This document shows positions 13,401-28,400 of a stretch of DNA of 64,000 nucleotides, in pieces; the stretch's first letter is position 1; the number at the start of each line of letters is the position of its first letter. The position numbers were made by a program, and so were the translations under genes. Under the pieces are notes generated by a model. That model saw nothing but the letters and a program-made list of their open reading frames with translations, made no database searches and was not told the origin of the DNA. Origin of the DNA: Panopea generosa (taxonomy: Eukaryota; Mollusca; Bivalvia; Adapedonta; Hiatellidae); the NCBI GenBank assembly GCA_029582155.1, contig CM055899.1:69895719-69959718 (forward strand). The letters run 5' to 3'.

Positions 13401-16400
13401 TGGTTGTTTATTTATTGGCGGCTGAGTAGCGTCGAAGTCGATCAATATAGAATTTTGTCGCTATCATAATTACAATAGTCAATATGTTGTTGTTTTTTTT
13501 TAATTTTAAGTCATTTTCAAGCGATTGTCTTCTTCTTGGTGGCTGCCGACTAGTGATTCAAAAGCGTGTTGACCGTGCTTTTATGTTGCAGTGCAACAAA
13601 CTTATTGTGTAGTGGTATACCGTCGGTATTGCTCGCTAATGCAGACTGAGTATGAGGCCTTCGTGTAAATGTTCTTATCCATTGTCTATTTTGTGTGTTG
13701 TTATCATTCGTGTCAAGTGACTGTTTCGTGCACGTGCCGCTATGTTGGTTTCTATTCTGAGGCATATATTTACGACGTGTGTTTTCTGTGGTATTACCGG
13801 CTCGTGTTGCTGTGTTTGTCTCATTCGGAATGTATTCTATGTTATTTATAAATAACTTATCTCGCACAAGTCGCACTTTGGTATTAGACGTTTTTTTTTC
13901 GCTTCTTTAGCGATCGCATAAAGTGGTTTTCTCCGGATTTCAATTTCATGAGGGAAATGTTCATTGACCCAATATTAATAGCTTTTAACTGTTTTTGCGT
14001 TGTTCGCCGTATGCATTCGTTGTCCTTGTAATTTGTAAACTTTGCAATGATGGGTAGAGGGTATGCGTGATTTGCTTTAAAACTGCCAAGACGATGTACA
14101 CGATCGAATGGTATAACATTTTCAATCTTGAGTTCACTTTTAATAAAAAAACATTTCACAATTTTCACCATTTTCCTGGTAATTTACACTTTCAGGTATT
14201 CTAGGAAATATAAGACTTTCTCTCATGCTACGGCATTGGATGTCTTTAACATGTTATTCGTTTGTCCGTGTTCTTCTGTAAGAGCTTGTTTCTTTTGTTC
14301 TAGTGCTTGTACCCGTTGTCAAACGCTGTTCATTTTACTGTCTATATTACTTGTTAAGTCATCGCATTTGTCACTGTAGTGCTGAATTGTCTCATCGTAC
14401 TCTGTTGTTTTTTTTTCATTTGTTTCATGGCTAACTGGATTTTGTCAATATTAATATTTGTTTGAGAAATATCACGTTTAATATTCGTCACCTCAGACAA
14501 TTGAGCTTCCATTTTAACCATTCTTTCATTTTGTACCGCTATGTGATTTTCGACCATTTTCCATCGTTTATTTTTACTTTCAATGGTACTTTGTATGGTC
14601 ATCATTTTTTGACATAGATTAACAGCCCACGGGGGTATTCCGTTATCGGTTATTGGGGCACTAATTGTTTGTGCACCGTATGGCGTGAATGTTTCCTGGC
14701 TTGCAGCTCGCAGATTAGGTACCGTTAACTGTTCATCACGACTATACTGGTAATTAGGCTGTGTTTCGTGGTCATTCAAGTTTTAATAAGGTATTTGACC
14801 TAGTTCTTGACTCATTGGATTGTGTGTATTTTTATGAATTTGTGTATTCACTGGTTTAAAAACATTTTGTGGTCCGTACAACAATTCTTTAGATTGTCAA
14901 AGAACATCTGCTGTATTTGACACATGCCGTGTTTGGGCAGGGCTTTGTGCAACATATTTTGTGTGTATGTGTGACCCCGTTTTGCCCCTATTATCGTTGT
15001 TATCACTTTTATTATGACTGCCGATTTTCAATTTAAACGCTCTAGTTATATTGTTTATAAGCTGTTTACACTATCTGTGATAGTTCTTGCTGTAAAATAA
15101 GTTTAAAGTACACATTGATTCATGTCACTTTGGTACTCAGTAGAAACCGCCAAAAACAGTCCTTTGTTGTGTTCTTGGTTATCCGTTGTGTCATTGTTTA
15201 TCACATATTTTACGTATTTTACAAATGTTTAGGTCAATGTGTTTAGAACTATAATCCAACCTTACATTCACAGTTACTTCTGTATAACTTTTCGGATTTA
15301 TATTAATTAATTCAAATTATTTAGCCTTCGATTTGAATTTGCGACCAGCCGCCATATTGTCACATCTCTCGATGTCACAATGTCACGGCACCAATTACAG
15401 CTGTCTAAAGTGCTGTACAAAATATGCAAGGCAGAGAAACAGCCTTTAAACATTATTGCTATATACAGAATGAAACCTTTGGTAGTGTATTGTTTAATTG
15501 TACATTAACTATTAAAGAAACTGTCACACATTAAAAAACAATTATTTCAAATTATTGAACGTGTAATCATCATTTTAGAATCAAATACATTTGCGTAGAT
15601 ATTTTTATGGTATTATGGAGATCATTATAATTGCATTTGATGTGAAGACAAATCGATTTCTTTCATGGTAAAGAGATTTATATTTTTACTAATCTTAAAT
15701 CTTTATTTCAGTCGGATTCAAATAAATCTATCACACGGTGAACTTGCTTTTTTATTCCGGTTATAACCTCGACGATTCCATAGTTTATAATCAGATATCA
15801 GACAGATAGAGTTTAAGTTTTACACACGATAAATTTAGTTTGAAATAAACGCCATAACGATTACAAGATACATTACCGATTATAGCAAAACGAAGTTGAA
15901 GTTCTAAACGTGTTCTATACACGATTTTCTTGAATTCCAAAGGTATGTTGTGCAAATACATATAATACATGTAAAATACATGTTATAAAAACATGACTGT
16001 ACCAATGAATATATCAGATGAAACTATTGATTACATGCAAAATCGTAATGAAACATTCAAAGTAGTTAACTGTTTTTTGTTGTTGTTTTGATGTACATAT
16101 AACTGCCTATATTGTTTATAAAACCAGTACGTTTTCTTTTCATTATAACATTATTTGTTGAAAATTGAATTGATGTCAGGTGAAATAAGATTGTCAGCAA
16201 AACAACTATCTAAGCCAAACGTTGAATATAAAAATATATACTCAGAAAGTAATTGAGAAGATAATATTGACATACGTAATAATATAATAAAAATTGCAAT
16301 CTAACAGAAACTAAACTATGATAGACCACATGATTGTATAGACTGGACGCATTAATAGAACATGTCGATATAGATTGGACGCATTAATAGGACATGTTAG

Positions 16401-19400
16401 TATACACTGTATGCATCAAAAGGACATGTTGGTATAGACTGGACGCATCAATAGGACATGTTGGTATAGACCGGACGCATCAATAGGACATGTTGGTATA
16501 GACTGGACGCATTAATAGGACATGTTAGTATATACTGGACGCATCAATAGGACATGTTAGTATAGAGTGGACGCATTAATAGGACATGTTAGTATATACT
16601 GGACGCATCAATAGGACATGTTGGTATAGACTGGACGCATCAATAGGACATGTTGGTATAGACCGGACGCATCAATAGGACATGTTGGTATAGACTGGAC
16701 GCATCAATAGGACATGTTGGTATAGACTGGATGCATCAATATGATATGTTGGTATAGACTGGACGCATCAATAGGACATGTTAGTATAGACTGGATGCAT
16801 CAATAGGACATGTTGGTATAGACTGGACGTAATAATAGTGAAAGAAATCAACCTTATTGTTTGAAAGTTTACGATCTTACATTTAACGATCCAAGCTGAA
16901 GTTTGCACGAACCCCTCCGTGGTCCTTGGCTTTGCATCTGGTATATATACATCAATTAATGTTATTTTTTAGTACGCTTATACACATATTAAATGAAAAA
17001 ATAATGAAACAGTTTAAAAACATAAGTGTAAAGATAAATCTCTTCATTCTGATGTACCGGCTTAAGGTGGAATATGTCTTTTCCTTTAAATTGATAAAAA
17101 TAAATGAAACCGTTAAAAAATTGAAACTTGAATTTAAACATTCTTATGTAGTTTGAGGTACCTAGTTAAACTACATTCACTGCATTGGTTGTATTTATAG
17201 CCAGTGGCGTGACATAAACAAGCACTTACGTTAGTTATATAATATATATATGATTAATATTCATTTCAGGTTATAACTGGGGTACCTGGATTTTCGTGGC
17301 TTACAGCTGACGGAAAACCTCCAAGAGACTCACCTGTTTGTGGATTCTTTAATGAGCTGTGTGTAGTTGAGGTGAAAGGTAAAGTTCATAATTAGAAGAC
17401 ACGGTGTTAAAACCCACACAGTCACTCCATTTGTACTAATTACATTATTTTTCTAGAATGTAACATTTGTTTTATCTTGGGATGAATGGAGAACTTTAAT
17501 AAGGCACAGACAGATCTATGCACATATCAATTGTACAGCAACTATTTTCCAATATGATGTAGCACAGGTTATTCTTTAATTAAGGTGTAAGCCTATCATT
17601 GATTTTTGTTCTTTATTCTATAGTTAAAACTACAATTTTGAAGGCTTATCATTCAAAGAGAGCTAAATGAAAGTAAAGAAACTCACATTTTACTGTTTGT
17701 CAACTTCTGCGCTACCGCAGTATGATGAGAAAAGTAGGGGCCATGTGTTGTATAAGGGATTATTTTCTGTATACACTGTTGTCAAAGTAAAAGTAGACTT
17801 CCGAAATCATATATTCATACATGCCCCAATTTTGAAGTATATTTTTTTTTTTCTAAACTCACAATTCAAACATGACATTGCTTTCAAAATGTTCAAAATA
17901 CGTCAATAATACCATTCAAATATAAAAATGAGCATCAAAATAAGGAAAATGCATGTTTAAAGAATAAGAAATGAGGATTATTTATAACCGCAATTATGCG
18001 ACTACCCCAAGGAAGCACTTCCTTTTTCCAATGGTGTTCCTTTAACCATTCTCTGTTGTTGCAGTTATTTATCCCGTAATCTACATGGGAAGTATAGATT
18101 ATGGATGGTTTGGCACACTTTTCCGCCGCTTAAAATGACAAGCTCACCAAGACTCGCTGGTCATGTACGCCCGTAGACAAGTTTGCTAAACTAACCATAT
18201 TCTATACTACTACCATCTACCCCGACCCCACATCCATTAGACAGATAAATCCTTAAACGGAATCCTCACACCTCATTTTTACTTACATTTCCATATGCTC
18301 GTGTTAAAATACCATCTTTTAAAATAAATCATTTATCATCATAATAAGAAAAACTGATTTTATCTATTTTGTAACTATTTAGAATATGTTTCTCCGACTT
18401 AATAATTTTCATTGATTTATGACATTGTCCGTTAGAGTACAAGATATTTTTATAATTTTCAAATTTAATTTCTTTCTTAACAACACATTTCTTAACAACA
18501 CATTTCTTAACACCCATACATCTCTTGGTTTCCTTCTTATTAGACAGGACATAAGAATATAATTTACATCGCAAGCTAATAAATTCAGTAATTGGAATTC
18601 CAACTGTTTCATCTTTCATCTTCCCAACTACTTTTTGATTATTATTAAAATGGAATTTGCTTTCAGGATCATAATTGCTATTATCAAACATTTTTTTTCA
18701 TTTTAAATAAATCTTCAGAAACATCCTCAGTTTCTATTTCGTAACAGAGAGAGTCCGTATCTGTAAATAAAAGAGAAGCCGAACGTCCATACATTTTCTT
18801 CAGGGTGTTTTAGTGGAAATCTATCATCAGATGTTTAGACAAATCAAGGATGCACATTCCCAGATAAGAAGGGCGGTTTAATAGCAACCCTTCCTTTATT
18901 TTATGCACCGCAAAAAATTATCATTAACTATTACGTTAGATTGAAAAGTAGGCTTTGACTGGTATTTTAATAAGAAGTCCTCGTCTGAAGTCAGCCTAAT
19001 ATCTACCATCGTTTTTCCGAAAATGGAATTATTCATTAGTTTGAAAAAATCCTTTTCAAAGGCGTGTTTAGCTATTGTTCTCTTTTAGGTGTTGCAGTCA
19101 ATATACTCCTTTAACCATGAAGTCTCATCAAAAGTTAAGATCCTGTGAAACTTTGTTACCTTTAGCCAAAGACTTTGATACTAAAGTAGATTCCTGTAAT
19201 GAACAACATACTTCTACTTATGAAATAAAGAAGGAACCAATTTCTTATCTTTACACGAAGCAATAGTAAACTTTTTTTTATTTTCTTGCAATAAGGACTT
19301 AACCAATCACTATCTATTTCTAATTTTTCTGGAGTACACGGATAATCATTATGATCTATATATAGATTACTGGGATACTCTATATCAACTTCACAAATAA

Positions 19401-22400
19401 AATTTGTTTTTTCGCTTTTCTTTAAATAATTATGATTAACCAATTTAAGTCTTCCAAAAGGCAATGGTTGACTCATAGTCCATCCTTAAAGGTCTAAATA
19501 CATAATGTTATTACTTTTCTCTTTTGAATCGTAACTATCTATGTATTTATTATTTACCTTAGCATATCGCTTGGCAACATAGCTTGTTCCACCACGGAGG
19601 CCTTTTTCAATGAACAAATACATATCTATGTCTGTAATTAAATCTAGCTTAATCTTAGTCATTTTCAACATCGCATCCCAAGCAAGACCAGGACTGGAAA
19701 AGTAATGAGACGGATCAAGTTTGTAGCATTGAAGACATGTTTTTCTGAAATTCTCAAATACATCAGTTAAAAGGAGAAAATCAGTCTTTAGATATTTTTT
19801 ATTTGATATTCTTTCCATACATTCTTAGCCCTTTCATAATCTTCATTAAAAACACGCTCATCATTTAACAATGAATAAAACCGTTCTTTAAAAGGCAATT
19901 TAGTCTCTTTAAACTTGTCAAATGAATTCAAGAAGTCATAAGGAAAAACACCGTTTTGTTTTAATAAGGTATTCTCTTGAATTTCTAATTCTAAGTAAGG
20001 AAATGAAGACAAATTCTTAACCAAACCATCTAATGACTGAGACATAAACTGGAAATTATCAATAAACACCGAACTGTCTCCCAACATGAACGCCATATAG
20101 TTTTCAATATTGTTTTGGATAACATTTGTCTTGTTTTTACTTTCGTCTGCTATTTTTCCAAGTTGTAGCATTATGAAATGGGAATCATAACCTCTTAAGT
20201 TATGAAATGCAATTGGAATTTTAGTTGAAAATTTAAAATTAATATTACATTTGTTATAAACAGCTCCTCTATACTTCCCCGTTATGTGACAATGGTCTCT
20301 TACTACATAATCCATATCCAATGAACCATTACAAATATGACATACTTTTATCTTTTGAAATAATATCTCTCATTGTTAAATAAGCTTTATGGAATTGTTC
20401 TCTAAAAACCTTCTTACAATATTTTCCTTCCCTAAGCATAGCTTTCAAGAACTTGCAAACAGCATTTGACCCTCTGTAAACAGCAACATTTTTGGTGAAT
20501 TTATCATCATAACAACACACCAGTTTATAACCAAATCCACAATCAACGTGGTTCTGGTACTTTCTTGTTTGCTCCCAACACTATCATCAATGGGAATGGT
20601 AAATGCCTCGAAATCAGCATATATTACAAAAGGAACGACTAACTGTTTTTGATAGTTTTAAAATTTACAAATGCTGTTTTTTTTATTAGGCATTTTTATC
20701 GATTGTTTTCCATTAATTTCTAAACAGACACTTATATGTCTCTCTAGTATGTCATCCGTTGTGAAGTGTTGTAAACAAAAGTTTGGTTTCATTAGCCATC
20801 AATCTATCAAAATCCTTTACTTAATTATTTCCAATAAGAAGCATTTCACAACAATCATCACATTATCGCTTAGAAATGTAAAAGGGGAAGACATTTTTAT
20901 TATCATAACCAAAGACATTAATAGTTACTTCTATTCTAGGAATAACCTTCACTTTAATTGTAAACGTTATTCCGTCATAGTTTACTTTGACTATATTTTC
21001 TTTATACTTTGATATTCTTTGCGGGTTCTTCTTAACCGGAAACTTACATGCTAAATGGCACCACCAGAAACACTCATCGTTCCTTTCATTCTTGTTGTTA
21101 ATTAATCCTTTCTTCACATGTTTTAATTCTTCTGGTATTTCATCATATGTAGACCCTGTTAATGGTTGGTATTTATAAATGTTTAAAGAGTGGTTTGTAA
21201 TTCGCTCAATATTCAACCCCGATTCTTCATTTTGCAAAGCATCTATTCTCGTATCTATCTCAAAAATTATGTCACTTAGATCAATGTTATTGTTTATTGC
21301 TATTACTGGTTTAGAATGGAAATATGCTGTTTTATAACTAAACCCTCCAACTTTTACTGTACGAAAAGTTACTCTTAGGGCAATACTTATTTTAATTCTT
21401 CCCATTTCTCTTTTAATTATTTTTAATTCATTTACAACCATCCTCTCCGTTCTTGTAAGTTGTTCAAGAGGATATGAGCTCTTTATTTCAATTTCATATT
21501 ATCTAACATATTGTCTTGGTGTATTCTCTATTGATTCCATCTTTATCTTATATATAGAAAATAATTTTCAATTTAGCTTATATAACTCATTTCTTATAAC
21601 TACATTTGAATGATTTTCTTGTGCTCTTTAGAATATCCACTTTGAACCATATCTGTACCATCACAACACATTTTATTTAACCAAACATTTACTCCACATT
21701 CCTTTTAGGCAGCATATATACTCTTGAAATCCATCTTACTGCCTCCGCTCCCTTTTCGAAAGCAATCACCGCTTTTGGTTTTTCTCCTTTCCATATTACA
21801 TCACCCCAAATTCCCATTATTGTTTCTATTTTCTTTCTATCCTTTTCTATACCCTGTTTTCCTTTTCTATATCCCTTTTCTGTATCCTTTTATTTTCCTT
21901 TCTATATTTTTACTGAGAAATCAATTATATAGCACGTATACTATTCAATATTGTGTCCTCAAAATGATAGCAATTGTTCCCATTACAACCTCTCGCAAAA
22001 AAATAGTTGTCATTTCGTTGTTTTTTTATTATATCTAATATCTTATCCATGTTATCCATAATTTTTCTATTATTTACCTTTCTTGGTTCGAGTCTACTTG
22101 CTCTTTCCTCCGGTTCCAATTCATCAAAACCCACAATGTGTCCTTTAGTTCAATTAATCTTAAAAACTTATCTTTTCATGTATATACCGGTTAAAGATGA
22201 AAAATTAAGCTTTTAAAAGTCAATCACTTGGTTAAAAATAATCTAATAATCATTTTTATTTTTTCCTTTCTATACCATTGTTTATATTTAATACCTTATC
22301 TTTATACTTCTTGAGGAATTGTTACTGTTTTTCCTCTAAATCAATAAGATATTCTCTCGGAATCTCACTTTCACCAAATCTTGATCTTACCTTTATTCTT

Positions 22401-25400
22401 TCGAGACATTTATCAACAGATGTTTTCAAATAAACGTAACAATCTGGTTTGGGCTGATTCATACCACGAACAACATGATCAAACACGGCTCTTTCTAAAG
22501 GATTGAGTTAATATGGTGAACACGGCGAAGAAAATTTATCTTTATTAGATTCCCAACATCTTTCGAGTACGTAATTCATCCTAGCTGTTCCCAATATCCT
22601 AAAATGAGAATGTATACTTAATATCTGGAACGCAACAATATTTTTTCTGGATCATTATATAATTCTTTGGTTGGGTTTATTCCATCCAGGCAGGCCCATT
22701 CTTCAATCGGTTCAAGAATAATTTTTATATCAAGATTTTGTTCATTTAAATATTTTAAAAATGTTATTTTCCAGTCCCAATATTATCTTCTAATGATACA
22801 ACCATTATATTAATTATATCCATTTATTTTATTTTTTTTATGTACATTTCCAGAGGTCGACAAATCATCGTTTTTCTGCATTTCTAGGGTTTTATTGAAT
22901 ACATTTGAGACTACTTGCTGGTTTTCTTTGGCTGTTTGGCAATACGATAAGAGTTGCTTAAACTTTCTATGGTGTATTTTGATTTTTTTCTTTTTACTCC
23001 TTCATTTTCAAAACATTAGTTAAGATAAGAAGAACAGCTGGGATAGCCCCCGTTAACGCGATAAAAGCAGGAATTACATGAACAGCGGCGAGAATAGCCG
23101 CTGAACGTTATATCCCCGTGGATACTTCAATAACTTTACTGATGTTTCCACAAAATTTGTAACTTTTGATAGATAGTAAAATAACTCACTCGTTGTTTCG
23201 AATTTTTTATTCATTCTATATTATTCAAAGTGTTTTTACAAAGCGTCTCGTGCTCTTCCGAGGTTATTTCTCCTTGCTCCTTGCTCCAACAGTCTGTCAA
23301 TAATGTTTATTCCTTCATTTATTAAAGAGAAGTTATTATTTCCAGATTCAATAGAACAACAGATTAGTTATAATTTATCAACGATATCATCAGCACAATC
23401 GCATGAACCTAAGATATATATAATTCGCTTATTGGTAATCCGCTTAATTTTGTTAGCTTTTGCCAACATGGAATAGTGTTTTTTTTTATATCTTTTAATA
23501 ATAAGTTTGATAAAATCGTCATCCATTTTTGTTTCTAACGTAGTTCCAGATCCCTGCTTCGCAATTAATTTATGATGAAAAACTAGTATGTTTATTTTCA
23601 GGTTTCCATAGTTTCAATCTTTATCTACTTTGTAATAATTTATTTGTCCACTTCCACTAGGAAGTGCTTTTCCTTTTAACACCGGTTTATTACCTATCAT
23701 GGCCTTAATTCTAATATTGTATTTTATTAATTGATTTCTCTCTTGTGTCATTTCTTTAATCTTTCTTAAATCCATATTCTTACTTTTCTTGATTTTCTTA
23801 CCATTTAAACTTTGAATAGTTTTAGCGACATCTCCATATTCATCTTTCCACTGATTTGGCATTTTTAATGATTTGCCTAACGGTATAACATCATTTTATT
23901 TATTATATAAATCTTTAATTTCTTTGTCTAAATCCGCACTTGGAGATTCCTCAGCAGCTTTCCTAAGAGCAGCATACCTAAGAGCAAATTCCGCAAGAGC
24001 ACTTCTCTATGAGCAGCTTTCGTGGATTTCGCAGCATGTTTTTCCTCTAAGATTTTAGCCTGTTCTTCAGAACTTCCTCTGTAGATAGCATACGGCTCAT
24101 CTTCAGGGTCAAACGCTTCATCTTCCGGGTCTTCCTCTTTTATTGCTGGTGGGGGTTTAAGCAAACTATATAATTCCTTAGCTTGTTCGTTTTGGTAATT
24201 CAGCAATTTTTCGTTCCAATGCTCTATTTTGGTCACTAATTTTTTTAGCTTCTTCTTGAGTGGAGGTAATAGGTTTGAATATTTCCTGGTTTGTTTCTTG
24301 GCTCATTTGTTTTCTCGTCTTGTAGTCTATCATAGCATCATTGATTTTATCAAAAAGTTTTTTAACTCTTACTTCTTTTTTACCTGTTCTTTCCATTTCA
24401 ATCATGACATTATATGATATCTTTAAATGATTTGAGATAATATTACAATTATTTCAAACCTTTGCATAGCTTTTAATATAATGGAATTTCCGAACTATGA
24501 CATAAAAGGTGAAAAAAGTTCTACATGTATTAAGCAACTAGACGATTACATGCCAAGTACTTGTTTTAGGATGTTAATATATGGCAACTGTGGTAGTATG
24601 AAAACTTATGTATTAGTGCATATGTTGGCAAAGCCTTTTATTTTATACGATAAATTATATATTTTTGCTAAAAATCTAGAACAAGCAATATATAAATCTC
24701 TATGCAAACGGCTTGAGGACATAGCGAAAAAACATGACTTCCCCCTTGAAGATATTTTAGAATATTCAAATGGTGATATCATTATTATTGATAATTTGAG
24801 TGACGCTCATGCACAAAAGGTTGTGGTATTTGATGATTATATTTGTGAAAAAAAAAAGTTAATATTATTAATTATTTCGTTCAAGGAAGACATAAATAAT
24901 GTTGCGTCATCTACTTAACTCAATCTTATTACAAAACGCCTAAAAATATCAGACTTAATTGTTCGCATTACATTTTATTTGAAACCCGGTCTAAAAAAGA
25001 AGCAATGTGACTTTGTTTATTTAGACAAACCGAGAAAACTTGTTAAAAGACATTTCTACCGAAAGATATAATGGGAATAGCGTTATAACATATCAGAAAT
25101 AGAAAAAGGATGATGGTGAAAAAGGAAAAACCAATTTCGGAATTGTATTAACTCAGTATGTTAAAAAAGGATCAGGAATAGGCATGCAACAAATGAGAAT
25201 TACCAACTTACTACCGCCGCTGATTCTAAGGATGCTGTTTCTAAGTCTTTTGTAGTAAAACGTGAGTCAAATCTTATAAAAAAAACTGGAAACTGGGCGG
25301 GATAACGGAGCAAATTGTAATATTGAAAAACGAGCAGCCGATAAAGTATTACTTATTCAACAACAACTATTAGAAAACAATGAGAAGAATATTTTTATTC

Positions 25401-28400
25401 ATGATGTTTTAAGAAAACAGGTTGAGCTTATGGAGGATGCCTTTGAAAAATACGTGACAAAACATAAAAAATTATTATTACAAAAGTGAGAAAACAATTA
25501 AGAAAAGTTCAATTTAATTCACTCAATATTTAATTTTCGGCCACCTGGACGTTTCCTAGCTGCAATATTAAACTTTCAATTCTTTAATAAAGGCGAGGTG
25601 GCCGAAAATTAAATATTGAGTGAATTAAATTGAACTTGTGTAATATGGTTACTTCCCTGAGGAAGATTTTTGAATGAAAAAATTAAGAAAAGCTTTTGAT
25701 GAATTAAGGACTAGGGTGTCTGATATCAATAAACAAATGGTTGATGATAAAGTACTGGAGAAAAATATAAATAAATTAACGCAATAATTAAGAACATTGA
25801 AAGAAACGACGCTTAAAGGGATTATATTGGCAAGTAACACAAACACACTGTTAATCCAGACTTCTCCAGTATGCAGTGTACACACAATAATGCTTATGTA
25901 TTGATGTATAACCTTTATTTACTTGGAAGTTATCAAATAAACAGTCATTGAATATTGGCCATAACTTTAATACGTCCCGCAATAAAGTATTGTGCATTGT
26001 TTTCATTGAACTCTGTAAACTTCCCGAACAAAGCCTCGATAACGAGATCAGGAACAAGTCATCACGATGTTATCCGATGATTGATCGGAAACCCAAAAGC
26101 GGTTCGTTGGCGAATGTAAACAAAATAAAAAAACATGGCTTCAGAAACCCGATGTTTGAAAAAAAAGAGGTTATGCAATTAAACACTTTAGACGCGCACA
26201 TCTCTAAGTTATAAGTGTTTCTTCATGCTGGGCGTGTATACTTAGGTAAGGGAATTGACGGTAATATGCAAATATAATCCCTTTAACTTTCTCAAGAATC
26301 AACTGGATTCGGATAATGCGGTATAAACTAAAAAAGTGGAAGTTATCGAGAAACAAATGGTTGATGATAAAAACTCGAGACAAGTATAAATAAATTAACG
26401 CAAGAATTAAGAACATCGCAAGAAACGATGTTTAACATCTTAAAGATCAACTTGATGCGTATAAGGTGCAACAAGACTAAATACATACTCTTAATTTAGA
26501 CAGATCAATTGCAGATAATGCGGTATTAACTAAAAAAAGTGGAAGATATCGAGAAACAAATGGCTGATGGTGATGAATTACGCCGAATAATAAATAAAAA
26601 ACATGAACAAATACCGATGAGATTTAGATAACTAAAGATAATGATAATAAGATCTATTACGCATTTTAACCCCCATCGACAATAGAAAAAACATTTAGCC
26701 CCGATTATGGCGAGATAGGTGGACATTTCAGATAACAAAACCCATTACCCGAATTGCTCTTTATCCTACTGCTATTGTCAGTTTTAAATTCTTTATATTG
26801 AAACAGAATCCCATATTAAACTTTATTATATTAATATATGGAACAAAACTAATTCTTTCATCCAAACCAGCTCATGTAAAAAATAATAAGTGTACAACTA
26901 GTGATTTTACAACCGTACTCGATAGACTATTATTCTTGATAAAAATAAAAACTATGTTGTTGGTCTTGATTCAATAAATACTATATCACCTTATTGGTTT
27001 AATATTAATGAAGAGCTTGGTAATAGTAAAATACATTACTTCAATCGAGCGGAATGGAAAGATATTGAATTTGTTAATTGGATGTATTCCTACTCTGATA
27101 TAAACTCTGAGGCTATTTCTGTGGAATTTGATTTATCATCTTTTAAATGTAAACAAATACTACGAGAATTAAGAAATTCAAAATTCTGCTATCTTATTTG
27201 TTTTAAACCGAAAGTTGTGAGAGAAACCGAGTTTGGGACACTTTTTCCAGACATATAGTTTCCGTAGACACAATTTATGTACATAGTGACCTAATATTAT
27301 TAGTATTGTAGATGGGCATATTCAGATGTTATCTATGATCTTAGTACAGCCGATCTGACTAGAAGTTTTCCATTTAGAAGAGAATCACTAAGGGTAGAAT
27401 TTTGTGAAGTTAATAAATCTAGCATTAATAGTATTAGAATTTACATTACTGACTATACTAATAGAATAATTAATGTTAATGATGTTCATGTCTTAATCTC
27501 GCTCGTTTTTAAAGAATTAATAATATAATGACTATTGGATTAGTAAAGAAGACATATGATAAAGAAAAAGGTATATATGTTTATTCCAAAACAGGAGCTG
27601 GCTTGTTTGATTCAATTATAAGTGGTTTAACTGGTTGTGCTGCTAAAAGTGTTGCTAAAAATGTTGCTAAAATAATAGTTGAAAAGGAATTAGAATCTGG
27701 TCCGGGTAAATTGGGAGACGAAATTGGAAGAAGAGTTGTTGATAAGAGTATAACAAAAGTTACAAATAAGACTTAAACTGGAAGAGATAAACTTGATGAT
27801 GGTGTTAAGATGACTGTTATCGAAAATGATAGGTCCGAGGCTAACAGAATTAAGGCTGATAGGGATGAGGATAAAGGTAATATTTAAATAAGGGAGTTAT
27901 TGAGGATTGGTAAAGGCAGTTAACAAACAAAGTCTCTTGTTATAGGAAGTGGAAGAAGACACCGGAGAAAAAGAATCGGAAATTTGTTTTCACAAGTAGT
28001 TAATATAAGAATGTTGAGATGTGAAAACTATTGTGAAAGATATGAATATATTCCAATTCACTTAGATACACTATAACGTGTCCCGAAAATGGAGTAAGAC
28101 AATTAAAAAGTGGATATCAATTTACTATCAATGACAGATCATCGCACTTCGATTGGTATAATGCTTATTATGAAGTTGATTTTAAAATAGGTAAATTAGC
28201 AAATGGGTCGGGTTTTGTTGCTGCTACCAAAATTGCTTTAATTAATGATTCTGCTTCTTTGATAAATAGTCTCCACATTAAACAAAATGGAAAAGTTGTT
28301 TATGATGAAAGTGATGCGGGTAGTGTTAATCATAATAAAGGTTTCTTTAAACGACACTTGTTGATTGCGGAAAATAGAAAAGAAAGTACAATCATCCCTT

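Larger units (their letters stand above)
9716..15440 (-). mobile_element. Near full-length degenerate LINE A (ORF1 + EN/RT ORF2)
   Basis: Minus-strand order is ORF1 (14779 to 13550), endonuclease (about 13240 to 12300), linker (12117 to 11622), reverse transcriptase (about 11600 to 10450) and C-terminal region (10415 to 9711). All parts are broken by stops and frameshifts. A hairpin element near 12.57-12.80 kb interrupts the endonuclease. An ORF1 with coiled coil and RRM-like region suggests an L1/Tx1-type element. The 5' limit near 15440 is approximate. Confidence 0.78.

Noticed and set aside
21724..22216. Plus-strand ORFs with hydrophobic translations
   Set aside because: Low-complexity shadows of the minus-strand Polinton coding region.
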